A stretch of 64,000 nucleotides of DNA from Ruminococcus sp. UBA1394 (lineage in GTDB: Bacteria; Bacillota; Clostridia; Oscillospirales; Ruminococcaceae), in contig DBQM01000037.1 in the NCBI GenBank assembly GCA_002305725.1, positions 129,604 through 193,603 on the forward strand, in the 5' to 3' direction. A model generated the notes under the pieces. The model was not told the origin of the DNA and ran no database searches. It worked only from the letters and a program-made list of their open reading frames with translations. Made by a program: the position numbers and the translations under genes. Of the stretch, positions 25,447-34,577 are shown piece after piece (within the stretch, counting starts at the first letter, position 1; every line of letters begins with the position of its first letter).

Positions 25447-27729
25447 TTACGGTCTGTCTGCGACTCCGTCTGCATAGCCGTTAATTATATTTGAAATTAT
25501 AGTAACTCCATCTGAATTTACAGTATTGGTTTCTCTGTTAAATAAAGCAAAGCCATTAGTTCCGATTGCTCCATTATCCCAATAGGCAGTTACAATATTT
25601 CCATAATATCCTGCACAGTAATTTAACTCATAGCAGTAGCTTGCTCTTGCTGAAAGATTATTCTTATCGATAGCTCCATATTCGCCTATCAGCACAGGCA
25701 TTCCATTAGTGTTTGCGAATTGTGAAATTGTACTTATTTTTGAATCTAAATAATCTATTTGTTCATCTGTACCCCATGAACCAGTTTCACTTTCATTTAA
25801 CGTGAAATCATACGGATCATAGTAATGAACAGAAAGCATAAGTCTGTCAGCAGATGTGTCATTTGGTTTTACGAAACTTAATATAGTATTATTAATGTCT
25901 GCGTCATATCCTGATACGATAAGAAGTCTATCAGTGTTTTTACCGCCTACATTTCTAACAGTTTCTACAAACTTAGCGTTCAGAGAATTTACATTAGCAA
26001 TTTCAGACGTGCTTGGTGTAGAATTGTAATCTCCATTATTCAACTCGTTAAAGCCTTCAAAAATAAGCTTTTGATCGTAGTCTGCAAACGTATTTGCTAT
26101 TGACGACCAAACTCCCGCAAATTTGTTTTGAACAGCAGTAAAGTCACTACCTGTCTTTGTAATATCAAGCCACATATCCTCAACGTCGTTTCCGCCGTCG
26201 TTATGTATGTTAACGATTACAAAAAGATTCGCAGAAATTGCCGCGTCCACTACCTGTTTTACTCTTGCCATATATGCGGAGTCGATAGTGTACGTTCCGT
26301 CGGCGTTCTCAACGATCTTGTCCATGTAGGACACAGGAATTCTTACGGTATCGAATCCTGCCGCCTTAACAGCGTCGAACATCTCCTTGCTTACAGGGAA
26401 TTTGTTATTCCAGAGAGTTTCTCCGACTGTTCCGTCGCTTGTTGAATCCAGTGCGTTACCGAGATTCCAAGCCTTGCCCATCATGCCTGCAAGCTGTGTT
26501 GCGGTCTTTCCGCTGACTTCTGCCGGAATAGGCGAGCGGTTGTCGTAGATTTTAACTTCTGTAACTGTACAGCCGTCGAAGCATACGTTGAATTCTGTCA
26601 AATCTTTGCTTACATCAAACGTATATTTATACTCTCCTAATGTTACAGGAATGAAAGAGCCTCCGATTTTAGCGTTGTCGCTGTACAATTCAGCCTGCAT
26701 ATAGCTTCCGTCTGCCGGAATTGAGGAGTAGTTTGCCGTTACCTCTACCGTTGGACTTCTGTAGCCTTCCAGAGAGAAGTTAAAAACATAGATACTGTCC
26801 TCGCCGCCGGAAAACCAGAAATCAGGATTGCCGGATTCCAGAGTAAGCTCGGAAGCCGTACCCTTCGTCCAATTACCTTTTATCACTGTAGCTTCAGGCG
26901 TCTTGTCATAGATTTTGATCTCCGTTACAGTACAAGCGTCAAAGCAAGCCGCAATCTGATGCGCTTCTCCGCTGATACTGTAGGAATAGGTCACAGTTGA
27001 GCCAGCCTCAGCTTCCTTATACCCATACTGCTCAACAGGAGTAAAGGTTTCATTTTCCTGCTGATAGTTTTCCGCATAGTATAAAGTCGCTTCCTTAAAC
27101 GGGTCTGTTCCCAGATCGCTGTCATATGTGACCGTTACGTCGATCGTCGGATTGGTAAAGCCGTAAGCGGAGAATCCGTTCAGATAGATGTTGTACTCAT
27201 TAGCGTCAACTTCCATTTCCGAATCTCCTGTGACTGTCATAGCCGAAGCTGTTCCTTTGTGCCACGAGCCTGTGATAGTTGTTTCCTGACCTTGCTTGTC
27301 GTTGAGTATTACCGAGTTGACCTTTACCGAGCCTGTTCCGAAGTTATCGGTAATGAGATTGAAGCCGTAAAAGTCCTTTCCGGTAGTCAGTGAGCTTTCA
27401 ATGTCGCTCAGTTCAACCGTATCAGTGTACTCCACATTCAAAGCCGGATTAACTTGTCCGATAGACGTTTTGTTCCAGCCGCCCCATTCGCTGTCGAATG
27501 CCAGTATTCCGAAGGTTTCCGCAGGCGTTTCGACAGCTGATACATATTCGTAATTAAGTTCAATGGATTCATAACCCAAGCAGTCGCTCTGAAAAAAAGT
27601 TTCCAAAGTCTTTCCTTGCGTATATGTACCGTTGATCCCCATGTCTTTTGCGGATACGCTACCCCCAACAGCCACAGTAGCAGCCATTGCCGCAGCAGAC
27701 ACTATTGATAATATTTTTTTCCTGAGCAT
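25447..27729 (-). CDS. secreted modular GH5 endoglucanase with three N-terminal beta-modules
   Basis: 760 residues. Signal peptide 1-27. Residues about 30-145, 150-277 and 281-397 are three tandem beta-sandwich-like modules; the second and third align throughout (GSWHKGTASAM / GNWTKGTASEL, each ending TVTEIKIYD or TVTEVKIYD) and resemble carbohydrate-binding modules of Ruminococcus enzymes. The GH5 subfamily-4-like catalytic domain covers about 405-755: WNLGNALD, VRIPVSY, VNIHND, acid/base Glu562 in FEGFNELN, SVHYYDPYDF, nucleophile Glu683 in IGEYGA. It hydrolyses beta-1,4-glucan or xyloglucan internally. No dockerin or sorting signal follows, so it is free or held by its modules. GAAAGGAG precedes ATG 27729. 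Confidence 0.9.
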   Translation of the reverse strand: MLRKKILSIVSAAAMAATVAVGGSVSAKDMGINGTYTQGKTLETFFQSDCLGYESIELNYEYVSAVETPAETFGILAFDSEWGGWNKTSIGQVNPALNVEYTDTVELSDIESSLTTGKDFYGFNLITDNFGTGSVKVNSVILNDKQGQETTITGSWHKGTASAMTVTGDSEMEVDANEYNIYLNGFSAYGFTNPTIDVTVTYDSDLGTDPFKEATLYYAENYQQENETFTPVEQYGYKEAEAGSTVTYSYSISGEAHQIAACFDACTVTEIKIYDKTPEATVIKGNWTKGTASELTLESGNPDFWFSGGEDSIYVFNFSLEGYRSPTVEVTANYSSIPADGSYMQAELYSDNAKIGGSFIPVTLGEYKYTFDVSKDLTEFNVCFDGCTVTEVKIYDNRSPIPAEVSGKTATQLAGMMGKAWNLGNALDSTSDGTVGETLWNNKFPVSKEMFDAVKAAGFDTVRIPVSYMDKIVENADGTYTIDSAYMARVKQVVDAAISANLFVIVNIHNDGGNDVEDMWLDITKTGSDFTAVQNKFAGVWSSIANTFADYDQKLIFEGFNELNNGDYNSTPSTSEIANVNSLNAKFVETVRNVGGKNTDRLLIVSGYDADINNTILSFVKPNDTSADRLMLSVHYYDPYDFTLNESETGSWGTDEQIDYLDSKISTISQFANTNGMPVLIGEYGAIDKNNLSARASYCYELNYCAGYYGNIVTAYWDNGAIGTNGFALFNRETNTVNSDGVTIISNIINGYADGVADRP

Positions 27730-28117
27730 AATTACTCCTTTCGCTATAACTGCGTATACGAATATATAATAATTTCCGGAAATTTATTATCTTTTATCTT
27801 TAAAATTTTTCTTTAGCGCCCTTTTTACAATATTCTATTGTCAAGCTTCAAACAGCTAAATAAAATTAACATTCTATTTTCCCCTATCAAATAATTATTT
27901 GATATAATAAGAAATACCATACACTAAATCGTTTTATGGTTTTTATTGATTTTATTTAACTGTTTACAGTATAACATATTAATTTAATATTGTAAATTGC
28001 CAATATACCAAAAATAGGCACGAAATTCTTGTGCAAAATGCACTAATTAAATGTCGATTTTTGTATATGGTGTAAAAACCTACAATTCGACAAAGGGGAA
28101 AAGGAGAATTAATAACT
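27730..28117. other. AT-rich divergent intergenic region
   Basis: 388 bp between the GH5 gene (minus) and the integrase gene (plus). It holds the ribosome sites of both and is very AT-rich, as for divergent promoters, but I do not see a convincing operator or RNA element. An attachment site for the integrase could lie here or beyond 29059; none is recognisable. Confidence 0.4.
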
Positions 28118-29059
28118 ATGTTCAGGCTTTCAGGAAAGAAAAATATGACAATAAGATTCCTTGGGGAACAATGGCTTGAAAATAAAAAGATGACCGTTAA
28201 ACCGTCTACATATGCTAATTACAGCAGACTGTTAAACGATCATATAATTCCGGCGTTAGGAAATTTGAAGTATGAATCGCTTAATAAAAGCGACATTAAT
28301 AAATACATATCAAAGCTTACGGAATCCGGCAGAAAGGACGGAAAAGGCGGTCTGTCGGTAAGCATGACAAGAGATATTATCAAGGCGTTAAGAGCTATCG
28401 CAAAATACGCTCAGCTTGAATACGGTCTTAAAAATATCTGCGACGGAATAACCGTTCCGAAAATAAAGAAGCCCGAAGCAAAAACGCTTTCGGACAGGGA
28501 ACGTAAAAGGCTTGAAAAGTACCTTATTGATAATATATGCTTATGCAACGTCAGCATATTGCTGTGTTTGTATACGGGTTTAAGAATCGGTGAATTATGC
28601 GGTCTGCAATGGAAGGACATAGATTTCAGACGGGGCTGTCTTACAGTCAGCAAAACCGTTCAGAGAATATCGCTTGGCAACGGAAAAACCGTTATCTCCA
28701 TTGATACGCCTAAAACGGACAGCTCTGTCAGGGTAGTTTACATCCCGTTATTTATTATTGAAATGCTGAAAAAGTTCAGGCAGAAGCCTGATATTTTTAT
28801 TCTTTCCGGCAGGGAAAAACCAACCGAGCCAAGAACATTACAGCATAAATTTAAGAAAATTCTTGCGGTATGTAAAATATCCGATATATCATTCCATGCT
28901 CTGCGCCATACCTACGCTACAATGTGCGTGGAAAAGCAGTTTGATATTAAGACTTTAAGCGAGCTTTTAGGACATTCAGATGTAAAAATAACTCTGAATA
29001 CTTATGTCCATTCCTCGGAAAAATTAAAACGCAAATACGTCAATCGGCTGGCGTGTTAG
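28118..29059 (+). CDS. tyrosine recombinase/phage-type integrase
   Basis: 313 residues; AAAGGAG lies 14-20 bp before ATG 28118. The N-terminal SAM-like core-binding domain (about 10-110; NYSRLLNDHIIPALGNL) precedes the catalytic domain with Arg in LYTGLRIGELCGL, His-x-x-Arg in FHALRHTYAT, His in LLGHSD and Tyr nucleophile in TLNTYVHSS. All catalytic residues are present. It is on the plus strand, opposite to the serine-recombinase element that begins to its right, so it more likely belongs to a separate or decayed prophage/island. A terminator-like hairpin follows at about 29124-29150. Confidence 0.85.
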   Translation: MFRLSGKKNMTIRFLGEQWLENKKMTVKPSTYANYSRLLNDHIIPALGNLKYESLNKSDINKYISKLTESGRKDGKGGLSVSMTRDIIKALRAIAKYAQLEYGLKNICDGITVPKIKKPEAKTLSDRERKRLEKYLIDNICLCNVSILLCLYTGLRIGELCGLQWKDIDFRRGCLTVSKTVQRISLGNGKTVISIDTPKTDSSVRVVYIPLFIIEMLKKFRQKPDIFILSGREKPTEPRTLQHKFKKILAVCKISDISFHALRHTYATMCVEKQFDIKTLSELLGHSDVKITLNTYVHSSEKLKRKYVNRLAC

Positions 29060-29123
29060 CGCAGCTTACGCCTGTTCAGGTTTTTCGTAAAACGATTTAT
29101 TTTACGACATCTTTCGACGGGTA

Positions 29124-29150
29124 TCTTTTCGGATATCCGTTTTTTATTGA
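29124..29150 (+). terminator. probable intrinsic terminator after the integrase gene
   Basis: ACGGGTATC pairs with GATATCCGT across a short loop (one imperfect pair), followed by six T. Confidence 0.55.
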
Positions 29151-29222
29151 ATTAGTTTTAACTATGTTTTAATTATATATCAACAAATTAGGCTTTTCAA
29201 GAGGAAAATTATTCCGATATTC

Positions 29223-30842
29223 TTATTTCATCTCTGCCTGAACCTCGATCCCGCCCTTGAAAATTATGAGCAGCTCCGTCTTGCTTTTAACCTTAATGCA
29301 TTCTACAAGCTTCCGGATTATGACGTTATCAAAAAATTCAAGCCTTAAGCTTTCATCCTTTATCATATCCATAGCCGAATCGATTTTATCCTGCGTATCG
29401 GCTGATAAACGCATTTTTTCTTTTAAGTCCTCTTTCTGTTCCTTAAGGCTTTGTTCTTCCATATAAAGCTTTGCGAATTCGCCGTCCAGCTTATCCTCGT
29501 CGCAGCCGCCGGAAGCTATAAGCCCGATCAGATCGTTTCTTGACCGATCGATTTCCTTTAAGCGGTTTTCTATCGATATTATCTCATCCTGCCCCTGATA
29601 TTCCAAGACGCTGCCGATATTGGCTTTAAGTATTTCTGCTATCTCATCCCGGCAGCCGAAATACTCGTTTACCGCATTCAGAATAGCTTTTTCCAGAACT
29701 GCTTCCTTTAAAGTAGGCGAGTTCGTACAGTATCTTTTTCCGTGTTCAAGTCGGCTTATGCACCGCCATACAGCGTATCTGTTCCCGTTTGACTTCCATA
29801 TCTGCCGTCTGTACGGAGTTCCGCAGCTTCCGCAGATGAGAAGCTCGGAAAGCGCATATTTGCTTGAATACTTGCCTTGTTCCGTGATTGTTTTATCCGA
29901 AATCTTACGTTTGGAATTACGTCTTGCAAGCTCCTGCTGAACACGGTTAAAGGTATCTCTGTCTACGATTGGGGAGTGGTGGTCGGTCACAAGGTACATG
30001 GGCCTCTCTCCGTTATTTTTCATTACCTTGTGAGTGATACAGTCAACGGTAAAGGTTTTTTGCATTAAAGCGTCGCCCGCATATTTTTCATTTCTGAGTA
30101 TCGACCTTACTATCTCCCTGTGCCATTCCGTATTTCCGTGAGCTGTTTTTCTTCCCGAAAGCGTCAGCTTATTGGCAATATCGGTCATGCTGAAGCCGTC
30201 AAGGAAGAGATCGTATATAGCTCTCACCGTTTCAGCTTCATCGGGAACTATCTCCGGCTTTCCGTCAGCTCCTTTTTTATACCCCAGCAGATGCTTGTAC
30301 TGAAACGGAACTTTACCGTTACGGTACGCTTTTTCTTTACCCCAAGAAACGTTTTTACTTATTGATTCCGATTCCGCCTGAGCGAAGCTGCCGTACAGAG
30401 CTATCATAAATTCCGAAGTCATGGTCAGAGTATTTATGTTTTCCTTTTCAAATATTACTCCGATTCCAAGGTCTTTCAGCTGTCTGACATATTGAAGGCA
30501 GTCAACTGTATTTCGGGCGAATCTTGATATTGATTTGGTGATCACCAGATCAATTTTTTTATTTCTGCACATACGGATCATGCGGTTGAACTCCGTTCTT
30601 TTCTTTGTCTGAGTACCGCTGATCCCTTCGTCGGCAAAAATTCCGGCCAGAGTCCATTCTTTTTTTCTGTTGATCAAATCGGTGTAATATGCGATCTGCA
30701 CCTGATAGCTGTTCTGCTGTTCCTCCTGCTCGGTGGAAACACGGCAGTATGCGGCAACCCTCAATTGACGGAACCTGTTACGGTTTTCCGCTGTCTGCGT
30801 TTTCGCAGGTATTATTCTGACATTCGGCGCTGTGTTCATCAT
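29223..30842 (-). CDS. large serine recombinase
   Basis: 539 residues from ATG 30842 with AGGAGG upstream. Resolvase catalytic domain about 28-165 with nucleophile Ser36 in AAYCRVSTEQ and the arginine-bearing KSISRFARNTVD; recombinase domain about 190-295 (LLGYKKGADGKPEIVPDEAE); zinc ribbon (LLICGSCGTPYRR ... WRCISR) about 345-385; long coiled-coil C-terminus. These enzymes cut and rejoin attachment sites to integrate or excise elements. It overlaps the preceding accessory recombinase by 65 bp. All catalytic residues appear intact. Being nearest the left border, it fits the element's integrase/excisionase role. Confidence 0.9.
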   Translation of the reverse strand: MMNTAPNVRIIPAKTQTAENRNRFRQLRVAAYCRVSTEQEEQQNSYQVQIAYYTDLINRKKEWTLAGIFADEGISGTQTKKRTEFNRMIRMCRNKKIDLVITKSISRFARNTVDCLQYVRQLKDLGIGVIFEKENINTLTMTSEFMIALYGSFAQAESESISKNVSWGKEKAYRNGKVPFQYKHLLGYKKGADGKPEIVPDEAETVRAIYDLFLDGFSMTDIANKLTLSGRKTAHGNTEWHREIVRSILRNEKYAGDALMQKTFTVDCITHKVMKNNGERPMYLVTDHHSPIVDRDTFNRVQQELARRNSKRKISDKTITEQGKYSSKYALSELLICGSCGTPYRRQIWKSNGNRYAVWRCISRLEHGKRYCTNSPTLKEAVLEKAILNAVNEYFGCRDEIAEILKANIGSVLEYQGQDEIISIENRLKEIDRSRNDLIGLIASGGCDEDKLDGEFAKLYMEEQSLKEQKEDLKEKMRLSADTQDKIDSAMDMIKDESLRLEFFDNVIIRKLVECIKVKSKTELLIIFKGGIEVQAEMK

Positions 30843-31713
30843 TTTCCCTCCTAATGGTATTTTTTATTTTTATCCCATTGATAAACTCGACCTCTATAGT
30901 ACAGAAACGGCTTATCAAAATCTTGTTTATACAAGACTTAAATAAGCCGATATCCAATGTATTCAGTTGATTATGATTTATAAATAAGGTTACGAGTTCC
31001 GCTGTTTTCTGCGGTTTATCGCTGTATGTACAGCGCTCGTATTTCATTTCAGCCAGTCTGAATATCTCCGCCTTGACTTTTTCAAAATCCACCTGTGGAG
31101 AATCTGTCATCCGGCTGATCTCATTCTGCTGACGTAGAATGCTTGAAGTCGGTTTATACGTGCAAATTTCATCTTTTGTGTCAAGCAGATTCGGATTTGC
31201 GATTACTGAATTCATTGCAGTCAGAACCGCTCCGATTATCATCTGATCCGTCAGCCGATATTCAAATTTAAAGCAGCCTTGGTTTGAGCAGTTCCAGTAT
31301 TCACGTCCCTTGCCGTTAATTTTTCTGAAAAGCTTTCCTCCGCATTCGGCGCAGTATGCAATCCTTCTGATTTCCTTTAAATCATCACATATCAGATTAA
31401 GCGCAGCGGCTTTCCGTACCCGTTTTTCATTTGCCTGCTTAAAAATATTTTCGTCAATTATCCGCGGATATTTATCGTTTCCTAAATACTTCTCATTTTC
31501 AATTATCCTCTTGACCATGTTTTTGTTCCAATGGTCGGAATCCTCGCTATACCTGATTTTCTCTGATTCCATCAGCTTTGCTATTTGAAGCAAGCTGCCG
31601 CCGTTCAGATATTCGCTGAAAATCGTTGTCACAGCATAAACTTCTTTAGGTTCGGCAGTTATTTCTCCGTTTCTCATACAGTAGCCAAACGGGATAACTC
31701 TGTTTTTGGGCAT
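30778..31713 (-). CDS. serine-recombinase-like protein lacking the catalytic domain
   Basis: 311 residues from ATG 31713 (AGGAG 8 bp upstream). It begins directly with the recombinase DNA-binding domain (VIPFGYCMRNGEITAEPKEV, SLLQIAKLMESEKIRYSED), followed by a zinc ribbon (IAYCAECGGKLFRK ... WNCSNQGC) and a helical C-terminus. The N-terminal resolvase domain with the serine nucleophile is absent, and no trace of it remains upstream, so it looks like a stable accessory form rather than a fresh truncation. Such proteins occur between two full recombinases in clostridial elements and probably help recognise the att site. Confidence 0.85.
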   Translation of the reverse strand: MPKNRVIPFGYCMRNGEITAEPKEVYAVTTIFSEYLNGGSLLQIAKLMESEKIRYSEDSDHWNKNMVKRIIENEKYLGNDKYPRIIDENIFKQANEKRVRKAAALNLICDDLKEIRRIAYCAECGGKLFRKINGKGREYWNCSNQGCFKFEYRLTDQMIIGAVLTAMNSVIANPNLLDTKDEICTYKPTSSILRQQNEISRMTDSPQVDFEKVKAEIFRLAEMKYERCTYSDKPQKTAELVTLFINHNQLNTLDIGLFKSCINKILISRFCTIEVEFINGIKIKNTIRRENDEHSAECQNNTCENADSGKP

Positions 31714-31816
31714 TGATTTCACTCCTTTCAATCAATAGAATACCACAAGGCTTTGCGGAAATCCAGTACCAATATCAACAAAAATGCCTTACGATTTTTT
31801 ATCATAAGGCATTTCG

Positions 31817-32125
31817 TTATAATAGGTTTTCATAGTCTCTTCCGGAGTACATAACTCTTGCTATCGTCACAATCTTTTTATCCTCGTCTACCCAATAAAA
31901 CATGATATATTTCTGAACTATAAGCTTGCGATACTCATGCCTCAGCGGTTTAACAGGAATATACACCGGACACTTATACGGCATATCTGCCAGATCTTCA
32001 GCAGCTTCAATCATTTTATTAGCCAGTCTTTCAGCGGCTTCGGGATTTGCAAGCTTTACGCCGATATACTTTGCGATCTCAACCATATCACTTTTGGCTA
32101 TCGGCAAATATTCAATCGTATACAT
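31817..32125 (-). CDS. RelE/ParE-family toxin
   Basis: 102 residues with the compact RelE/ParE fold pattern: MYTIEYLPIAKSDMVEIAKY start, a helical pair carrying ANPEAAERLANKMIEAAEDL, then beta strands with HEYRKLIVQKYIMFYWVDED and the terminal IARVMYSGRDYENLL, which matches the YoeB/ParE tail. It either cleaves mRNA on the ribosome (RelE) or poisons gyrase (ParE). The start overlaps the antitoxin stop by one base (TAATG). It stabilises the mobile element by post-segregational killing. Confidence 0.9.
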   Translation of the reverse strand: MYTIEYLPIAKSDMVEIAKYIGVKLANPEAAERLANKMIEAAEDLADMPYKCPVYIPVKPLRHEYRKLIVQKYIMFYWVDEDKKIVTIARVMYSGRDYENLL

Positions 32126-32400
32126 TATTCTTCTCTCGCCGCCGCTTTCATTGCACTTAGTACATCTTTTGAGGAAAAACGCTCGCCGGTTTCCTCGGCT
32201 TCTCTTTCCGCCTCGGCAAGCTTGAAATACACGTCGCTTTCAAACTGCATTTTCTCATAAGCCTCCATACTCATGACAACCATATCCCCGTAACCGTTTT
32301 TGGTAAGGAAAACAGGCTGTTCGGTTTCGTGAACGGTCTTTGAAATATCCGCAAAATTGTTTCTTAAATCCGAAACAGGTCTTATCATATTCATAGCCAT
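32125..32400 (-). CDS. Phd/YefM-family antitoxin
   Basis: 91 residues from ATG 32400, chosen because AGGAGG at 32409-32414 has an 8-bp spacing; ATG 32406 is too close. MIRPVSDLRNNFADISKTVH and PVFLTKNGYGDMVVMSMEAY are the Phd/YefM fold, which binds its own operator; the C-terminal helix (SDVYFKLAEAEREAEETGER) neutralises the toxin. It is the first gene of the toxin-antitoxin operon and likely autorepresses it with the toxin. It sits between two recombinase genes. Confidence 0.9.
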   Translation of the reverse strand: MAMNMIRPVSDLRNNFADISKTVHETEQPVFLTKNGYGDMVVMSMEAYEKMQFESDVYFKLAEAEREAEETGERFSSKDVLSAMKAAAREE

Positions 32401-32455
32401 TATCATCGCCTCCTGAATATATTCTATCATAATTATGCTAATTTGTCAACAAAAT

Positions 32456-33997
32456 TTATATCTTTTCCTTGAATTTCAATCCGCCAATCAAATGAAACTC
32501 AAGTTCATTTTGACTTATAACCACGATTTTCTCAACTATACTTTCAAATGCCGATTCTTCAAACTCGGTTATTGGATTATCTCTTTTTTCAAAAAAATCA
32601 ATCAGCATTTCAATTTGATCAATCGTTTCGTCCTCATCGTCTGAGCGTGTAAGCTTTTTCAGCTCCGTTTGCAGTTTATTGATTTTAGCTGTAAGCTCCG
32701 CAGTCTGCTCAATGTATTTTGCCTCGTCCAGAAATCCCTTTGTTTTCAGCCGCGCGAGAACATGAGACTGCTCCCGAAGCTTTGCGATCTCCTTGCGGAC
32801 TTCCATTACCTGAGCCTGACCGCTGAACTTTCTGAGCTTAAGATTCTGAAGAGCGGTATGTAAAGGGAGAAGTATCTCTTTGTAATTGAAATACAGCTTG
32901 TTGTATAGACGTATAAATGTTGATATTACGTTTACCTCTGAAATCTGCTTATTTGAACATCTGTCGGACTCTGTATCATGCAGCCTGCACACCCAATAAT
33001 TTTTATTCATATTGCATTTAAACTTAAACGTTGAACCGCATTCTCCGCAGTAAAGCTTTTTTGAAAATATTCGGCTGTCTTTTATTCCTTTAAATGATTT
33101 TTTATGCTCGTTTAAAATTTTCTGAACCTTATCAAAATCTTCTCTTGAAATTATAGGTTCATGTCTTTGTGAATAATAGTATTGCTCACGTTCGCCTTTG
33201 TTCAGCATTTGTCTGAACGGAAGCGTATCCGTTGTATACTTCTTCTGAAATAGCTGATCTCCGATATATTTTTCATTAGTCAGCATTAGTTTAACTGTAC
33301 CCGCAGTCCAATGACATGGTTTGCCTTTCCTTTGGACGTTTAAACTGTTTAGCGTTTTAGCTATTTTTGCAGTGCCGCTGCCGTTCAGATAGCAATCAAA
33401 TACCTGCCGGACCATTTCGGCTTCTTGGGAATTTAAAGCTAACTCTCCGTTTACAAGGTCGTACCCGAAAAGCGGAGTACACATTTTTATTGTGCCGTTT
33501 TCCATTCGCTTTTTTATTCCCCAACGTAAGTTCTGCGAGATCGAAGTCGATTCCTCCTGCGCAAGACCGCCCATAATGGTTATCATCATTTCATCGGTCA
33601 TATTAGCAGTGTCGATATTTTCTTTTTCAAAAAATATCGTAATTCCAAGGGATTTCAGCTCTCTGACATTTTTCAGACAGTCTTTTGTGTTACGGGCAAA
33701 TCTGCTGATAGATTTCGTATAGATCCTGTCTATCTTACCTCTGCGGCAGTCCTTCATCATCCGCTGAAACTCGCCGCGCTTGTCCTCGCGTGTTCCCGTT
33801 ATCCCTTCGTCGGCATATATGTCGATGAGCTCTTCCGCTTTTGAATCCTCAAAAAGCTGACTGTAGTACCTTGTCTGCGCCATAAAGGAATTAAGCTGAT
33901 CCTCGCTGTCAGAACTTACTCTGCAATAGGCGGCGCAGCGTATTTTTGCTGTTTTTTCTTCTGTTATCGTCGGCTGTATCACTGTAACCGCAGGCAT
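32456..33997 (-). CDS. large serine recombinase
   Basis: 513 residues from ATG 33997 (AGGAG 8 bp upstream; a GTG at 34006 is too close to the site). Catalytic Ser28 in CAAYCRVSSDSEDQLNS, KSISRFARNTKD, then the recombinase domain (FGYDLVNGELALNSQEAEMV), zinc ribbon (LYCGECGSTFKFKC ... WVCRLHD) and coiled-coil tail (about 400-470). It is clearly related to the 29223-30842 enzyme but diverged. With the accessory protein it forms a three-gene recombinase set, as in several clostridial and staphylococcal cassette-type elements where two recombinases cooperate in excision. Confidence 0.9.
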   Translation of the reverse strand: MPAVTVIQPTITEEKTAKIRCAAYCRVSSDSEDQLNSFMAQTRYYSQLFEDSKAEELIDIYADEGITGTREDKRGEFQRMMKDCRRGKIDRIYTKSISRFARNTKDCLKNVRELKSLGITIFFEKENIDTANMTDEMMITIMGGLAQEESTSISQNLRWGIKKRMENGTIKMCTPLFGYDLVNGELALNSQEAEMVRQVFDCYLNGSGTAKIAKTLNSLNVQRKGKPCHWTAGTVKLMLTNEKYIGDQLFQKKYTTDTLPFRQMLNKGEREQYYYSQRHEPIISREDFDKVQKILNEHKKSFKGIKDSRIFSKKLYCGECGSTFKFKCNMNKNYWVCRLHDTESDRCSNKQISEVNVISTFIRLYNKLYFNYKEILLPLHTALQNLKLRKFSGQAQVMEVRKEIAKLREQSHVLARLKTKGFLDEAKYIEQTAELTAKINKLQTELKKLTRSDDEDETIDQIEMLIDFFEKRDNPITEFEESAFESIVEKIVVISQNELEFHLIGGLKFKEKI

Positions 33998-34075
33998 TTT
34001 CCTCACTCCTTTATTCTTTTTACCAACAAGAATACCACATTTTTTTATTGAATGGTATAATCAAACCTGACAAAT

Positions 34076-34237
34076 TCAAGCCGCCAATACTGTGCAGTAA
34101 CGACTATAGCAATCTTCAGTGTTAAGCTTATCGAGACGTTTTTTCTGCTCGTCTGTAATAATACCTGCCGAGAGCATTTTTTCAGTTATCTGTTTTAGAA
34201 TTTCCGCGGCGTACTCCGCCTGACCGTACTTATTCAT
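34076..34237 (-). CDS. small SHOCT-like protein
   Basis: 53 residues, starting at ATG 34237 inside the end of the mazF-like gene (8-bp overlap). The sequence MNKYGQAEYAAEILKQITEK and MLSAGIITDEQKKRLDKLNT resembles the short helical SHOCT motif, found in small proteins encoded just before recombinase genes in Firmicute elements. Function is unknown; it may assist recombinase folding or DNA binding. The recombinase start follows 78 bp downstream. Confidence 0.6.
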   Translation of the reverse strand: MNKYGQAEYAAEILKQITEKMLSAGIITDEQKKRLDKLNTEDCYSRYCTVLAA

Positions 34238-34577
34238 TATCTTCAACCCCCATACTTATTTTCAGCGCTTCATTGACCTTATCCATTATCTCATTATCCA
34301 GAGAACCCAAGTATTTTTTCAGCCGTCTGCGGTCTAACGTCCTTATCTGCTCCGTCAGGATCATTGATTCCTTCGGCAGTACTTCCGTTCCCGAAAGAGG
34401 AACATGGACCGGAAGGCTGTTTTTCTTTTTGGAGGATATGGGTACCGTTATAACGGTAGGACTGTATTTATTTCCCGTATCGTTCTGTATAACCAGAACG
34501 GGACGTATTCCGTCCTGCTCTGAACCTATGATGGGACTCAGGTCCGCATAAAATATATCTCCCCGCTTAATCAGCAT
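34230..34577 (-). CDS. MazF/PemK-family mRNA interferase
   Basis: 115 residues. MLIKRGDIFYADLSPIIGSE, the loop GIRPVLVIQND and TVITVPISS are the MazF signature; Arg in the GIRPV loop and the later Ser/Thr are the RNA-cleavage residues. The usual tail ESMILTEQIRTLDRRRLKKYLG is present. MazF cuts mRNA at short motifs and stops growth. No typical MazE antitoxin precedes it; the upstream gene, overlapping by 11 bp, encodes a Cys-rich 71-residue protein which may fill that role or be unrelated. Confidence 0.9.
   Translation of the reverse strand: MLIKRGDIFYADLSPIIGSEQDGIRPVLVIQNDTGNKYSPTVITVPISSKKKNSLPVHVPLSGTEVLPKESMILTEQIRTLDRRRLKKYLGSLDNEIMDKVNEALKISMGVEDNE

Noticed and set aside
28118..29059. 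Tyrosine integrase as the integrase of the 29-64 kb element
   Set aside because: It is on the opposite strand, and the element has its own serine recombinases; a separate origin is more likely.
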